Assembly (NCBI RefSeq): GCF_042661605.1
Contig: NZ_JBHSWJ010000002.1
Location: 1,302,001-1,366,000, forward strand
From: Branchiibius cervicis
Lineage (GTDB): Bacteria; Actinomycetota; Actinomycetes; Actinomycetales; Dermatophilaceae
Reading direction: 5' to 3'
DNA: 64,000 nt
Positions 56,108 to 64,000 of this stretch are shown in pieces. Numbering within the stretch: the first letter of the stretch is position 1; each line of letters opens with the position of its first letter. Position numbers and translations under genes: made by a program. Below the pieces are notes generated by a model. It searched no databases. It worked only from the letters and a program-made list of their open reading frames with translations, and was not told the origin of the DNA.

Positions 56108-57187
56108 ATGGATCTGCCTGTGATGCCGCCGGTCTCACCCATGTTGGCCAAGTCGGTGAAGGAGATCCCCGACATCGGTCACGTCGAACCGAAGTGGGAC
56201 GGCTTCCGCACGATCGTGTTCCGCGACGGGGACGAGGTGGAGCTGGGTAGTCGCAACGAGAAGCCGATGACGCGCTACTTCCCCGAACTGGTTGAGGCGT
56301 TGAAGGTGAACCTGCCGCAGCGGTGCGTCGTCGACGGTGAGATCGTCGTGATCGCCGGCGACCGGCTCGAGTTCGAAGTGCTGCAACAACGGATCCATCC
56401 CGCGGCCAGCCGGATCGCGAAGCTGGCGGCGGAGACGCCGGCCTCGTTCATTGCCTTTGACCTGCTGGCCTTGGGCGACGAGGACTTGATGCAGGAGCCG
56501 TTCGAGCGGCGCCGGGCTCTGCTGGAGTCAGCGCTTGCCGACGCCCGCGATCCGGTCTTCCTCACTCCGAAATCGAACGAGCTTGCGGTTGCGCAGGATT
56601 GGTTCACGCAGTTCGAAGGAGCGGGTCTGGACGGCGTCGTGGCCAAACCGCTGGACGGCACCTATCAACCGGACAAACGCACCATGTTCAAGATCAAGCA
56701 CGAACGAACTGCCGACTGTGTCGTGGCGGGTTACCGGCTGCACAAGACCTCGACTGCCGAGAGGCCGCTGCTCGGTTCGCTGCTTCTCGGTCTCTACGAC
56801 GGTGATCGGTTGCAGCACGTCGGCGTCGCCGCCTCCTTCACCGCTGCCCGGCGCGGCGAGCTCATCGACGAACTCGAGCCGCTGACCCACGACGTGCAGG
56901 AGCATCCCTGGCTCGAGTGGAAGGAGTGGGCCATCGCCAATCCCGACCGGGTTCCCGGCACTCAGAGTCGCTGGAGCCAGGGCAAGGACCTGTCCTTCGT
57001 GCCGGTGCGCCCGGAGCGCGTGGTGGAGGTCGCCTACGAGCACATGCAGGGCAACCGGTTCCGGCATACCGCCCGGTTCCGCCGCTGGCGCCCGGACCGC
57101 GACCCGAAGTCGTGTACGTACGAACAGCTCGATGAACCGGTCGATTTCAGCCTCGCGGACATCCTGGGCTCGGGTCGGGGACAATAG
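56108..57187 (+). CDS. ligC: ATP-dependent DNA ligase (LigC-like)
   Basis: 359 residues. It seals nicks using ATP. Seen: the adenylated lysine motif HVEPKWDGFRTIVF (about residue 34), LGSRNEKPMTRYFPELVEAL, RCVVDGEIVVIAG, SFIAFDLLALGDE, LDGVVAKPLDGTYQPD and MFKIKHERTADCVVAGYR, then an OB-fold. With the upstream polymerase it could form a split LigD system or a base-excision repair pair, as proposed for mycobacterial LigC. The hydrolase gene begins four bases after its stop. Confidence 0.92.
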   Translation: MDLPVMPPVSPMLAKSVKEIPDIGHVEPKWDGFRTIVFRDGDEVELGSRNEKPMTRYFPELVEALKVNLPQRCVVDGEIVVIAGDRLEFEVLQQRIHPAASRIAKLAAETPASFIAFDLLALGDEDLMQEPFERRRALLESALADARDPVFLTPKSNELAVAQDWFTQFEGAGLDGVVAKPLDGTYQPDKRTMFKIKHERTADCVVAGYRLHKTSTAERPLLGSLLLGLYDGDRLQHVGVAASFTAARRGELIDELEPLTHDVQEHPWLEWKEWAIANPDRVPGTQSRWSQGKDLSFVPVRPERVVEVAYEHMQGNRFRHTARFRRWRPDRDPKSCTYEQLDEPVDFSLADILGSGRGQ

Positions 57188-57191
57188 GGGT

Positions 57192-58343
57192 ATGAGTCGA
57201 CGCCGCGTGATCGCCGGATCGGTCGCCGCCAGTGTGGCGGGCACCGGCGTACTGGGCACCGCTGCCGGGCTCAGCATCGCGTCCTACTTCGCGCGTCAGG
57301 TCCTCTCGCCGAAGCCTCCGCTGCCCGACGTGGACATCCTGGGGTACGACGAGGCCAGCGTGACCTTGAGCCTGACGCCTGCGACACAATCGCCGGGCAG
57401 GTACAGCCTGTACTGGGACGGGCGGGACTCGCACGCACGGCTCGGCGCGGTGATCGAGCGCACGGACGGGCACGTCGTACGTGAACTGCTGGGGGTCGAT
57501 TTCGGTGAATTGCACGAGGGACCGGGCAGATTCACCGGGTACTTCTATGCGGGTCCGCCGGCCACGACGTTGCCCCTGCCGATCGAGGACGTGTCGATCG
57601 ACGGTCCGCTGGGTGAATACCCGGCGTGGATCGTGCGCGGTCCGCACAGCCGGGGCGACCGGTGGGCGGTCCTGGTGCACGGTCGGGCTGCCGCCCGCGC
57701 CGAGACGCTGCGGGCCGTGACGCCGCTGACCGACGTCGGCTGGACCTGTCTGAGCCCGAGCTACCGCAACGACCAGGATGCGCCGGCCGACCCGGCAGGA
57801 CGCTACGGGCTGGGGTTGACCGAGTGGCGGGACGTCGAGGCGGCGGTCGCCTTCGCCTACGCGCAGGGTGCCGGCGACGTGATGCTGGTGGGCTGGTCCA
57901 TGGGTGGGGCGGTGTGCCTGCAACTGCTGGATCTGTCCGCGTACGCCGAGGGGATCAGCCGCGTGGTGCTGGATGCCCCCGTCGTGGACTGGGAGGAGAC
58001 GATCGACTTCCACGCGCGGCTGAACCGCGTGCCCATGCCGCTGAACCGGCTGGCGCAGCGCGCGGTCGCCAGTCCCACCGCGCACGGGCACTTCGCGGGT
58101 CTGTCTGAGCCGCTGGACCTTCCGGCAACCAACTGGGTGCGTCGGGCCACGGAGTTGCGGACTCCGACGCTGATCATCCACTCCGAGGACGACGATTTCG
58201 TGCCGTACGGCCCGTCGGCGGCGCTGGCTACCGCGCGACCGGACCTGGTGCGGTTGGAGCCCTGGCAGGTCGCGCTGCATTGTCGGGAGTGGAACACCGA
58301 TCCGGATCGCTGGGAGCGTGTGGTGCGGGAGTTCGCGAGCTGA
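57192..58343 (+). CDS. Alpha/beta hydrolase, membrane-anchored or secreted
   Basis: 383 residues from the ATG at 57192. The N-terminus MSRRRVIAGSVAASVAGTGV with LGTAAGLSIASYF forms a signal or anchor, and the arginines could suit Tat. The catalytic domain has LVHGRAAARAETLRAVTPL, the nucleophile LVGWSMGGAVCLQLLDLS, and HSEDDDFVPYGPSAAL with the acid; the final histidine is in QVALHCREWN. It resembles S9/BAAT-type hydrolases; substrate unknown. The tight spacing suggests co-transcription with the two repair genes, though the function gives no link. Confidence 0.82.
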   Translation: MSRRRVIAGSVAASVAGTGVLGTAAGLSIASYFARQVLSPKPPLPDVDILGYDEASVTLSLTPATQSPGRYSLYWDGRDSHARLGAVIERTDGHVVRELLGVDFGELHEGPGRFTGYFYAGPPATTLPLPIEDVSIDGPLGEYPAWIVRGPHSRGDRWAVLVHGRAAARAETLRAVTPLTDVGWTCLSPSYRNDQDAPADPAGRYGLGLTEWRDVEAAVAFAYAQGAGDVMLVGWSMGGAVCLQLLDLSAYAEGISRVVLDAPVVDWEETIDFHARLNRVPMPLNRLAQRAVASPTAHGHFAGLSEPLDLPATNWVRRATELRTPTLIIHSEDDDFVPYGPSAALATARPDLVRLEPWQVALHCREWNTDPDRWERVVREFAS

Positions 58344-58344
58344 C

Positions 58345-59002
58345 TCACTGTCCGGTGTGCCAGCGCGCGAGTAGCGTGCCGTCTTCTTCGAGCAGCCCGG
58401 CGAGACGCAGGGGCACCGTTGCCGGTTCGCCGTGCAGGATGCGTCCGCCGCTGCCGGCCACCGCCAACGGGCTTGTGGTCAGGCACAGTTCGTCGAACTG
58501 CCCGGTGCTGAGGAGTTCTCCGGCCAGGGTGGGACCACCCTCGGCCAGGACATGGTGGTAGCCGCGGTCGTGCAAACGGGCCACCACACCGGGGATGCCG
58601 TCCTCGCTCACCGCGACTGCGAACACCTCACCGCCTCCGCTGGTGTCGACCCTCGGGTAGGCCCTGGCTGGTAACGACGGCCATGGCGGGATGAGGGGAG
58701 CGTCCGGCACGCAGCCCCGACCAGGCTGGTTCGGTCTGCGGAGCGGCGTACCCCTCTGCGGCGACGGTGCCGGCACCCACCAGGATCACGTCGGCCCAGG
58801 CACGCAGCAGGGCAAAGACGCGGTGGTCGGCTCCGGTGTTGATCGAGCCGGACAAGCCGTCTGCTCCGACGGCCGAACCGTCAACAGTGGCAACCATATT
58901 CAAACGCAACCAGGCGCGACCAGGTGGCAGGTCGGCGTACCGCTGGACCAAATCGGCATCGGACAGGTCAGGTGTCGGCGTCCTGTTCAGGAGATCACGC
59001 AT
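58345..59002 (-). pseudogene. RibD C-terminal/dihydrofolate-reductase-like protein, broken
   Basis: Two frames together give a pyrimidine-reductase-like protein. The first, from the ATG at 59002, has LRLNMVATVDGSAVGADGLS and RAWADVILVGAGTVAAEGYA. The second has LHDRGYHHVLAEGGPTLAGE and FDELCLTTSPLAVAG. The switch falls near 58640-58670, but no single added base in a G or C run restores it, and the middle of the family (some 20 residues) looks missing. This differs from the other frame breaks here and could be a real inactivation or an assembly fault. The start lies only 29 bases from the divergent ppk2 start. Confidence 0.6.
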
Positions 59003-59031
59003 ATTTCGATTGAACCGTGCCACGATGGGTT

Positions 59032-59922
59032 ATGGCTAAAGGGAAATCGAAGAAGTCCAAGAAGAAGCAGCAAGGGCAGCTGTGTGACCGGATTGCCGAT
59101 GCGCTGGTGGTCGGTGACGGTTTCGATGTGACCGCGGTCGACCCGGCATCCACTCCAGAATTCGACGGCAAGGAGAAGGACGCCGTCAAACTGCAGCAGA
59201 AGTCCTCCGCCGAGATGTCGGACCTGCAAGAGCGGTTGTATGCCAACAAGGGCACGGGCCCGGCGGTCCTGCTGATCGTGCAGGGGATGGATACCTCCGG
59301 CAAAGGGGGCATCATGCGGCACGTAGTGGGCCAGGTCGATCCGCAGGGCGTCCATCTGACGTCGTTCAAGGCGCCGACCAAGGAGGAGTTGTCCCATCCG
59401 TTCCTGTGGCGGATCCGCAACGCGCTGCCCGCCTCCGGGATGATCGGGGTCTTTGACCGATCGCAATACGAAGACGTCTTGATCGTGCGGGTACGCAACC
59501 TCGTCCCACCGACGACGTGGAAGCGGCGCTACGGCCAGATCAACGCCTTCGAACAGTCGGCAACCGACCGCGGTATCCACATCGTCAAGGTCATGTTGCA
59601 CATCTCCCCGGACGAGCAGGCCCGGCGGTTGACCCAGCGGGTCAGCCGACCGGACAAATACTGGAAGTACAACCCCGGCGACGTCGACGAGCGCGAGCTG
59701 TGGCCGGCGTACATGGAGGCGTACCAGGCGGCACTGGAGAAGTGCTCGACGCAGATCGCACCCTGGTACGTCATACCCGCGGACAATAAGTGGTACGCCC
59801 GGTTCGCCGTGCACAACCTCTTGTTGCGGCAGCTGCGGTCCCTCCAACTGGACTGGCCGCCAGCCGATTTCGACCCGAAGGTCGAGAAGAAGCGGATCGC
59901 GGCCAGTCTCCCGGAGAGCTAG
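59032..59922 (+). CDS. ppk2: Polyphosphate kinase 2 family protein
   Basis: 296 residues from the ATG at 59032, beginning with a lysine-rich tail MAKGKSKKSKKKQQGQ. Seen: the Walker A VQGMDTSGKGGIMRHVVGQV (about residues 86-105), Walker B FDRSQYEDVLIVRV, and a lid region with VSRPDKYWKYNPGDVDEREL. PPK2 enzymes move phosphate between polyphosphate and nucleotides, here most likely making nucleoside di- or triphosphates; the direction is not shown. Its stop and the stop of the convergent glgX gene overlap in a shared CTAG. Confidence 0.92.
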   Translation: MAKGKSKKSKKKQQGQLCDRIADALVVGDGFDVTAVDPASTPEFDGKEKDAVKLQQKSSAEMSDLQERLYANKGTGPAVLLIVQGMDTSGKGGIMRHVVGQVDPQGVHLTSFKAPTKEELSHPFLWRIRNALPASGMIGVFDRSQYEDVLIVRVRNLVPPTTWKRRYGQINAFEQSATDRGIHIVKVMLHISPDEQARRLTQRVSRPDKYWKYNPGDVDERELWPAYMEAYQAALEKCSTQIAPWYVIPADNKWYARFAVHNLLLRQLRSLQLDWPPADFDPKVEKKRIAASLPES

Positions 59923-62108
59923 TTCTGCGGCGGTGTGACCGCCGCGTCGGTGGGGCGTTCCTTGGCCTTCTCGGGGTTGGCCGGGGGCCGCTCACGCTCC
60001 TGCGGAACCGGTGACTGCAGGACCACGATCGAGCGCGCCTGCAGCGTCAGGCGGGAGCCTTCGGGGAGGTCTTCGGCGACGTCCGTGGGGTTGTCGTCGT
60101 GGGTGTGCAGCGCGATGCTCCACGTCTCCTCGGTCACGCCCTTGGGCAGGATGAATTCGACGTCCTCGTCTGCGGCGTTGAACAGCAGCAGGAAATTGTC
60201 GTCGACCACGCGACGGCCGCGCACGTCGGGACCATCGATGGCGTCGCCGTTGAGGAAGACCCCGAGGCTGCGCGCGAATCCGGTGTTCCAGTCGTCGTCG
60301 GTCATCACGTTGCCGGCGGGGTTCAGCCAGGCGATGTCGCCGGCGTCGCGCCCGTGGGCGTCACCGCGGAAGAACCGGCGCCGGTGGAACGTCGGGTGGG
60401 TTCGGCGCAGAGCGATGAGGGCGCTGGTGAAGTCCAGCAGATCCTCGTTCTCCTCCGACAGATCCCAGTCGATCCAGGTGATCTCGTTGTCCTGGCAGTA
60501 GCCGTTGTTGTTGCCGTTCTGCGTGCGGCCCAACTCATCGCCGTGTGCCAGCATCGGCACGCCCTGGCTCAGCATCAACGTGGTGAGGAAGTTGCGTTGT
60601 TGGCGGTTTCGCAACGTGTTGATCTCGGGGTCGTCGGTGGGGCCCTCGGTGCCGCAGTTCCAGGACTCGTTGTCGTCCGAGCCGTCGTTGTTGTCCTCAC
60701 CGTTGGCTTCGTTGTGCTTCTGGTTGTAGGACACCAGGTCGCGCAAAGTGAAGCCGTCGTGGGCGACGACGAAGTTGACCGACGCGATCGGACGGCGACC
60801 GGAATGTGCGTACAGATCGCTGGATCCGGTGATACGAGAAGCGAATTCGCCCAACGTGGAGGGCTCGCCACGCCAGAAGTTGCGCACCGTGTCTCGGTAG
60901 CGGCCGTTCCATTCAGACCACAGCGGTGGGAAGTTACCGACCTGGTAGCCGCCGTCGCCGAGGTCCCAGGGCTCGGCGATCAGCTTCACCTGGGAGATCA
61001 CCGGGTCCTGCTGGATGATGTCGAAGAAGGCCGACAGGCGGTCGACCTCGTGGAACTGCCGGGCCAATGTTGCAGCCAGGTCGAAGCGGAATCCGTCGAC
61101 GTGCATGTCGGTGACCCAGTAGCGCAGCGAGTCCATGATCAGTTGCAGCACGTGCGGGTGCCGCATGAGCAGGCTGTTACCGGTACCGGTGGTGTCGTAG
61201 TAGTGGCCCTGGTCGCCGTCGACCAAGCGGTAGTAGGCCTGGTTGTCGATACCGCGGAACGCGATGGTCGGGCCGAGTTCGTTGCCCTCGGCGGTGTGGT
61301 TGTAGACGACGTCGAGGATCACCTCGATGTTCGCCTCGTGCAGTGCCTTGACCATGGTCTTGAACTCGGCCACCTGCTGACCGTCCTGACCGGCTGCGCA
61401 GTATGCGTTGTGCGGCGCGAGGAAGCCGATCGTGTTGTAGCCCCAGTAGTTGCTCAGGCCCTTGTCGATCAGCGTCGTGTCCTGGACGAATTGATGCACG
61501 GGTAGTAACTCGATCGCGGTGACGCCCAACGAGGTCAGGTGCTCGATGATCGCGGGATGCGCGATGCCGGCGTAGGTGCCGCGGATCTCCTCCGGCACGT
61601 CCGGATGGGTCATGCTCAGGCCCTTGACGTGGGCTTCGTAGATCACGCTCTCGTGGTACTCGTGCTTCGGCGGCCGGTCGTGACCCCAGTCGAAGAACGG
61701 GTTGACCACGACGGACAGCATCGTGTGGCCCAGGGAGTCTGCGTCGTTGAAGGCGTCGGGGTCGTCGAACTTGTAGCTGAACAGCGATTCGTCACCGTCG
61801 ATCTGGCCCTCGATCGCCTTGGCGTAGGGGTCCAGCAGCAGCTTGTTGGGGTTGCACCGCAGACCCTGTGCCGGGTTGTAGGGTCCGTGCACCCGGAAGC
61901 CGTACCGCTGACCGGGCTGTAGCCCCAGCATGTAGCCGTGCCAGACGTGCGCGTCTACCTCGGTCAGGTCCATGCGCTCTTCGGCGCCTTGGTCGTCAAT
62001 GAGGCACAACTCGACCCGCTCGGCGACTTCGGAGAACAGGGCGAAGTTGACTCCGCTGCCGTCGTACGTCGCACCGAGCGGGTAGGGGTGGCCTGGCCAG
62101 ATCTGCAT
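59919..62108 (-). CDS. glgX: Glycogen debranching enzyme GlgX
   Basis: 729 residues from the ATG at 62108. GH13 isoamylase-type enzyme that cleaves alpha-1,6 branches of glycogen. Seen: an N-terminal CBM48 domain (PYPLGATYDGSGVNFALFSE), VILDVVYNHTAEGNELGP, MHVDGFRFDLAATLARQF with the nucleophile, KLIAEPWDLGDGGYQVGN with the acid, and FVVAHDGFTLRDLVSYN. The C-terminus has an acidic/proline-rich tail (PVPQERERPPANPEKAK). It shares its end with ppk2, an energy-storage neighbour. Confidence 0.95.
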   Translation of the reverse strand: MQIWPGHPYPLGATYDGSGVNFALFSEVAERVELCLIDDQGAEERMDLTEVDAHVWHGYMLGLQPGQRYGFRVHGPYNPAQGLRCNPNKLLLDPYAKAIEGQIDGDESLFSYKFDDPDAFNDADSLGHTMLSVVVNPFFDWGHDRPPKHEYHESVIYEAHVKGLSMTHPDVPEEIRGTYAGIAHPAIIEHLTSLGVTAIELLPVHQFVQDTTLIDKGLSNYWGYNTIGFLAPHNAYCAAGQDGQQVAEFKTMVKALHEANIEVILDVVYNHTAEGNELGPTIAFRGIDNQAYYRLVDGDQGHYYDTTGTGNSLLMRHPHVLQLIMDSLRYWVTDMHVDGFRFDLAATLARQFHEVDRLSAFFDIIQQDPVISQVKLIAEPWDLGDGGYQVGNFPPLWSEWNGRYRDTVRNFWRGEPSTLGEFASRITGSSDLYAHSGRRPIASVNFVVAHDGFTLRDLVSYNQKHNEANGEDNNDGSDDNESWNCGTEGPTDDPEINTLRNRQQRNFLTTLMLSQGVPMLAHGDELGRTQNGNNNGYCQDNEITWIDWDLSEENEDLLDFTSALIALRRTHPTFHRRRFFRGDAHGRDAGDIAWLNPAGNVMTDDDWNTGFARSLGVFLNGDAIDGPDVRGRRVVDDNFLLLFNAADEDVEFILPKGVTEETWSIALHTHDDNPTDVAEDLPEGSRLTLQARSIVVLQSPVPQERERPPANPEKAKERPTDAAVTPPQN

Positions 62109-62194
62109 GGGCCCATTGTGGTGCACGGGAATCGATGCCTCGCACGGCTACCGTAGGAAGGGGTACGAGACAGGGCGAGAGGACAGGAGATCCG

Positions 62195-63304
62195 GTGTCG
62201 GTGACGACGCGACTGCGGGCAGGAGTGCTCGCGGTGGTGGGACGGATACCCGGTGGCCGTACCGTCCTCGAGCTCGTGCTGCGGACCATCAAGATCTGTA
62301 TGGACAACCGGGTGACCGGATTGGCCGCGGAGGCAGGCTTTTTCGCGTTGTTGTCGCTGCCTCCGTTGCTGTTCGGGCTGCTCGGCGGAGTGGGTTACCT
62401 GAGCGGCTGGCTGGGCGCGAACACCGTCAACCTGGTGCTGAACAGCATTCGGGAGTACGCCGAGCGCTTCCTGACCGAGCAAAGCCTGCGAGATGTGCTG
62501 ATGCCCACACTGGCCAAGGCCCTCGACACGCCGAGACCGGACATCATTTCCGTGGGTTTCCTGGTGTCGTTGTGGTCCGGCTCACGTGCCCTGAACGTGC
62601 TGCTGGACACCGTGTCGATCATGTACGGGCAAGGTGGCCGGCGCGGCATCGTACGGACCCGTGTCCTGTCGTTGTCCTTGTACTTCATGGCCATCCTGAT
62701 CGGCGCCATCGTGGTGCCGCTGATCGTGATCGGCCCCGGTCTGCTGTCGGACTGGCTGCCGGGGGAGTTGCGCTGGCTGATGGTTTTCTACTGGCCGCTG
62801 GTCGCGGGCCTGACCGTGGCCGGGTTCGCGACGTTGTTCTACCTCTCGACGCCGCACCGGACGCCCTGGAAGCGGGACGTGCCGGGCGCCGTACTCACCT
62901 TGGTCATCTGGCTGCTCGCCTCGGTCGCCCTGCGCTACACGCTCGCCAACTCCGTCGCCGGTGCCAGCACGTCCATCTACGGACCCCTCGCCGCATCGAT
63001 CGTCGTGCTGATCTGGCTCTACTTCCTGGGTATCGCGGTCCTGATCGGGGCAGCCTTCAACGCGGCCACCATGCAGAAGTGGCCGGTGGACACCCGTGAC
63101 CCGGTGCACATCTGGGTCCAGCAGCGCATCGAGACCTCCGTCGCGCGGCGGCGGGCAGTCGCCGATCCCAGCGCGCCCACGGAGCCGGTGCTCCTGCGCC
63201 GGGCGGCGGTGCGGTTGCCACGGTCGCGAACCCGGGCCGATGAGGGGCCGAAACCCCGTGACGAGGACGTGTCGCGTTTGGATTCGTCTCGCGCGATCGG
63301 TTAG
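62195..63304 (+). CDS. YihY/BrkB-family membrane protein
   Basis: 369 residues from the GTG at 62195, with AGGAGA four bases upstream. About six membrane segments are visible, for example LAAEAGFFALLSLPPLLFGL, LSLYFMAILIGAIVVPLIVI, PLVAGLTVAGFATLFYL and ASIVVLIWLYFLGIAVLIGA. The C-terminal tail is charged (RSRTRADEGPKPRDEDVSRL). The family was once labelled ribonuclease BN, wrongly; function remains unclear, perhaps in membrane transport or integrity. It is divergent from glgX and followed by the tRNA cluster. Confidence 0.87.
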   Translation: MSVTTRLRAGVLAVVGRIPGGRTVLELVLRTIKICMDNRVTGLAAEAGFFALLSLPPLLFGLLGGVGYLSGWLGANTVNLVLNSIREYAERFLTEQSLRDVLMPTLAKALDTPRPDIISVGFLVSLWSGSRALNVLLDTVSIMYGQGGRRGIVRTRVLSLSLYFMAILIGAIVVPLIVIGPGLLSDWLPGELRWLMVFYWPLVAGLTVAGFATLFYLSTPHRTPWKRDVPGAVLTLVIWLLASVALRYTLANSVAGASTSIYGPLAASIVVLIWLYFLGIAVLIGAAFNAATMQKWPVDTRDPVHIWVQQRIETSVARRRAVADPSAPTEPVLLRRAAVRLPRSRTRADEGPKPRDEDVSRLDSSRAIG

Positions 63305-63345
63305 TCTCAGGCGGCACGAAGCGCAGAACTGCGCGGGTTGCACGT

Positions 63346-63421
63346 GCGGACATAGCTCAGTTGGTAGAGCGCAACCTTGCCAAGGTTGAGGTCGCCGGTT
63401 CGAGCCCGGTTGTCCGCTCCA
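63346..63421 (+). tRNA. tRNA-Gly (GCC), CCA encoded
   Basis: Full cloverleaf: acceptor GCGGACA pairs with TGTCCGC, the anticodon loop reads TTGCCAA with anticodon GCC, and the T arm has GGTTCGAGCC. A CCA follows the discriminator T in the genome. It is identical over 73 bases to the copy at 63595-63667, except that the second lacks CCA. Confidence 0.95.
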
Positions 63422-63444
63422 GTGGCCGCCCGTCGGCCGCGCCT

Positions 63445-63515
63445 GGTGGAGTGGCCGAGAGGCGAGGCAACGGCCTGCAAAGCCGTCTACACGGGTTCAA
63501 ATCCCGTCTCCACCT
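63445..63515 (+). tRNA. tRNA-Cys (GCA)
   Basis: Acceptor GGTGGAG pairs with CTCCACC, the anticodon loop reads CTGCAAA with anticodon GCA, and the T arm has GGTTCAAATCC. There is no encoded CCA. It lies between the two tRNA-Gly genes. Confidence 0.95.
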
Positions 63516-63594
63516 CGGACCCCCGTTTTGCTGCGGGGGAGTGCACTCGGATAGAGTTCACGACGTTGTCCAGCCGGGATCGGCGGGGCAGCAG

Positions 63595-63667
63595 GCGGAC
63601 ATAGCTCAGTTGGTAGAGCGCAACCTTGCCAAGGTTGAGGTCGCCGGTTCGAGCCCGGTTGTCCGCT
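63595..63667 (+). tRNA. tRNA-Gly (GCC), second copy
   Basis: Identical in all 73 bases to 63346-63418, with anticodon GCC, but the genome continues CTG instead of CCA. It probably arose by duplication within the cluster. Confidence 0.95.
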
Positions 63668-63694
63668 CTGAAGATCGCTTCGGCGGTCTTCTTT

Positions 63695-63769
63695 GGGCGA
63701 TTGGCGCAGCGGTAGCGCGCTTCCCTGACACGGAAGAGGTCACTGGTTCGATCCCAGTATCGCCCACCA
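63695..63769 (+). tRNA. tRNA-Val (GAC), CCA encoded
   Basis: Acceptor GGGCGAT pairs with ATCGCCC, the anticodon loop reads CTGACAC with anticodon GAC, and the T arm has GGTTCGATCC. CCA is encoded at 63767-63769. It is the last tRNA of the cluster. Confidence 0.95.
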
Positions 63770-63778
63770 TCGTTTGAG

Positions 63779-63811
63779 GCCCCTGACCAGCGGAAACGCA
63801 AGGTCAGGGGC
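63779..63811 (+). terminator. Hairpin after the tRNA cluster
   Basis: Perfect ten-pair stem GCCCCTGACC with GGTCAGGGGC around a 13-base loop, ten bases after tRNA-Val. There is no T-tract, but position and stability fit a terminator of the tRNA transcript. Confidence 0.75.
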
Positions 63812-64000
63812 AACTCGGCCCATCCGTGCAGCGAGGACCCCGACGGACACTCGACCATCACCATCAAGGGCAGCGTCTGGGCTTGGAAGCCGATGGCCGC
63901 ACTGGTCAACGGCACCACCGTCCGCGGGAGCGTCACGGCCCTGGGTGGCGGATCGCCGCAGATGCCGTGGTCGGTCAAGAACAACACGGTCGGCGGCAGC
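63812..64000 (+). CDS. Coding fragment without a visible start, runs off the window
   Basis: An open frame reading NSAHPCSEDPDGHSTITIKG and continuing SVWAWKPMAALVNGTTV to the window end. Nearly every third codon position is G or C, as in the real genes here, so it looks like true coding sequence. Yet there is no ATG, GTG or TTG in this frame between the tRNA and this stretch, and a hairpin lies just before it. It may be a gene cut at its 5' end beside the tRNA, for example by integration or deletion. The single Cys and Ser/Thr-rich make-up suit a secreted protein. I recognise no family. Confidence 0.5.

Noticed and set aside
63843..63855. GGACACTCGACC shared with the hemE-hemG tandem repeat
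   Set aside because: Only 12 bases match and the rest differs; in the fragment the bases fit a coding frame, so chance is sufficient.
63487..63987. A 166-residue minus-strand open frame across the tRNA cluster
   Set aside because: It reads through the reverse complements of tRNA-Cys, tRNA-Gly and tRNA-Val; tRNA genes explain the conservation.

Overview
The window is a high-GC chromosomal stretch from an actinomycete. Its gene order from the parC-like gene to msrB follows a backbone known from Streptomyces and mycobacteria: sepH, ferrochelatase, inositol monophosphatase, DUF4193, dut, DUF3710, OB-fold protein, paired TrkA proteins, APC permease, TRAM-methyltransferase, dxs, HRDC ribonuclease, DUF3000, hemE, hemG/hemY, hemQ and msrB. 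F420-type (LLM) oxidoreductases, the coproporphyrin-dependent heme pathway and SepH also fit Actinomycetota. A Micrococcales relative (Dermatophilaceae or Dermacoccaceae-like) is my best guess; this is inference.

Layout. 0.2-7.3 kb: DinB protein, sucrase/ferredoxin-like protein, topoisomerase IV subunit A, NUDIX protein, LLM oxidoreductase and an FMN alpha-hydroxyacid oxidase. 7.4-17.4 kb: nitroreductase, membrane-anchored Asp-box protein, GNAT/acyl-CoA synthetase (Pat-like), DUF5998, alkaline-phosphatase-like enzyme, thymidine kinase, MFS protein and SepH. 17.5-27 kb: the conserved ferrochelatase-to-methyltransferase block. 27-41 kb: a more accessory stretch with TetR/SnoaL, a second LLM oxidoreductase, a metallophosphoesterase, an orphan MraY, an RmlD-like reductase, aconitase, hydrolase, C39-like peptidase, Dxs, APH and GDPD. 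41-48 kb: an HTH-MurA fusion, the fatty-acid oxidation pair fadA-fadB, and the RNase D-like and DUF3000 genes. 48-52.4 kb: the heme genes hemE, hemG and hemQ, then msrB. 52.4-63.3 kb: extracellular nuclease, two-gene LigD-type polymerase plus ligase, hydrolase, a broken RibD-like gene, PPK2, GlgX and a BrkB-like membrane protein. 63.3-64 kb: tRNA-Gly, tRNA-Cys, tRNA-Gly and tRNA-Val, then a coding fragment without a visible start.

Working together: HemE, HemG/CgoX, ferrochelatase CpfC and HemQ/ChdC cover the late coproporphyrin-dependent heme pathway. FadA and FadB run beta-oxidation feeding aconitase and the TCA cycle. PPK2 and GlgX sit tail to tail as two reserve-polymer enzymes. Dxs starts isoprenoid synthesis, and MraY and the MurA-like protein belong to peptidoglycan precursor chemistry.

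Sequence quality matters. Seven otherwise intact genes, including parC and aconitase, carry eight frameshifts. Each is repaired by adding one base to a G or C run of four or five, which points to systematic homopolymer undercalling and not to gene death. A ninth break, in the RibD-like gene, is different. The most interesting non-coding material is a set of intergenic hairpins in at least two families (one pair shows compensatory base changes), a 52-54 bp tandem repeat between hemE and hemG, and several palindromes in promoter positions upstream of the aconitase, HTH-MurA and fadA genes.
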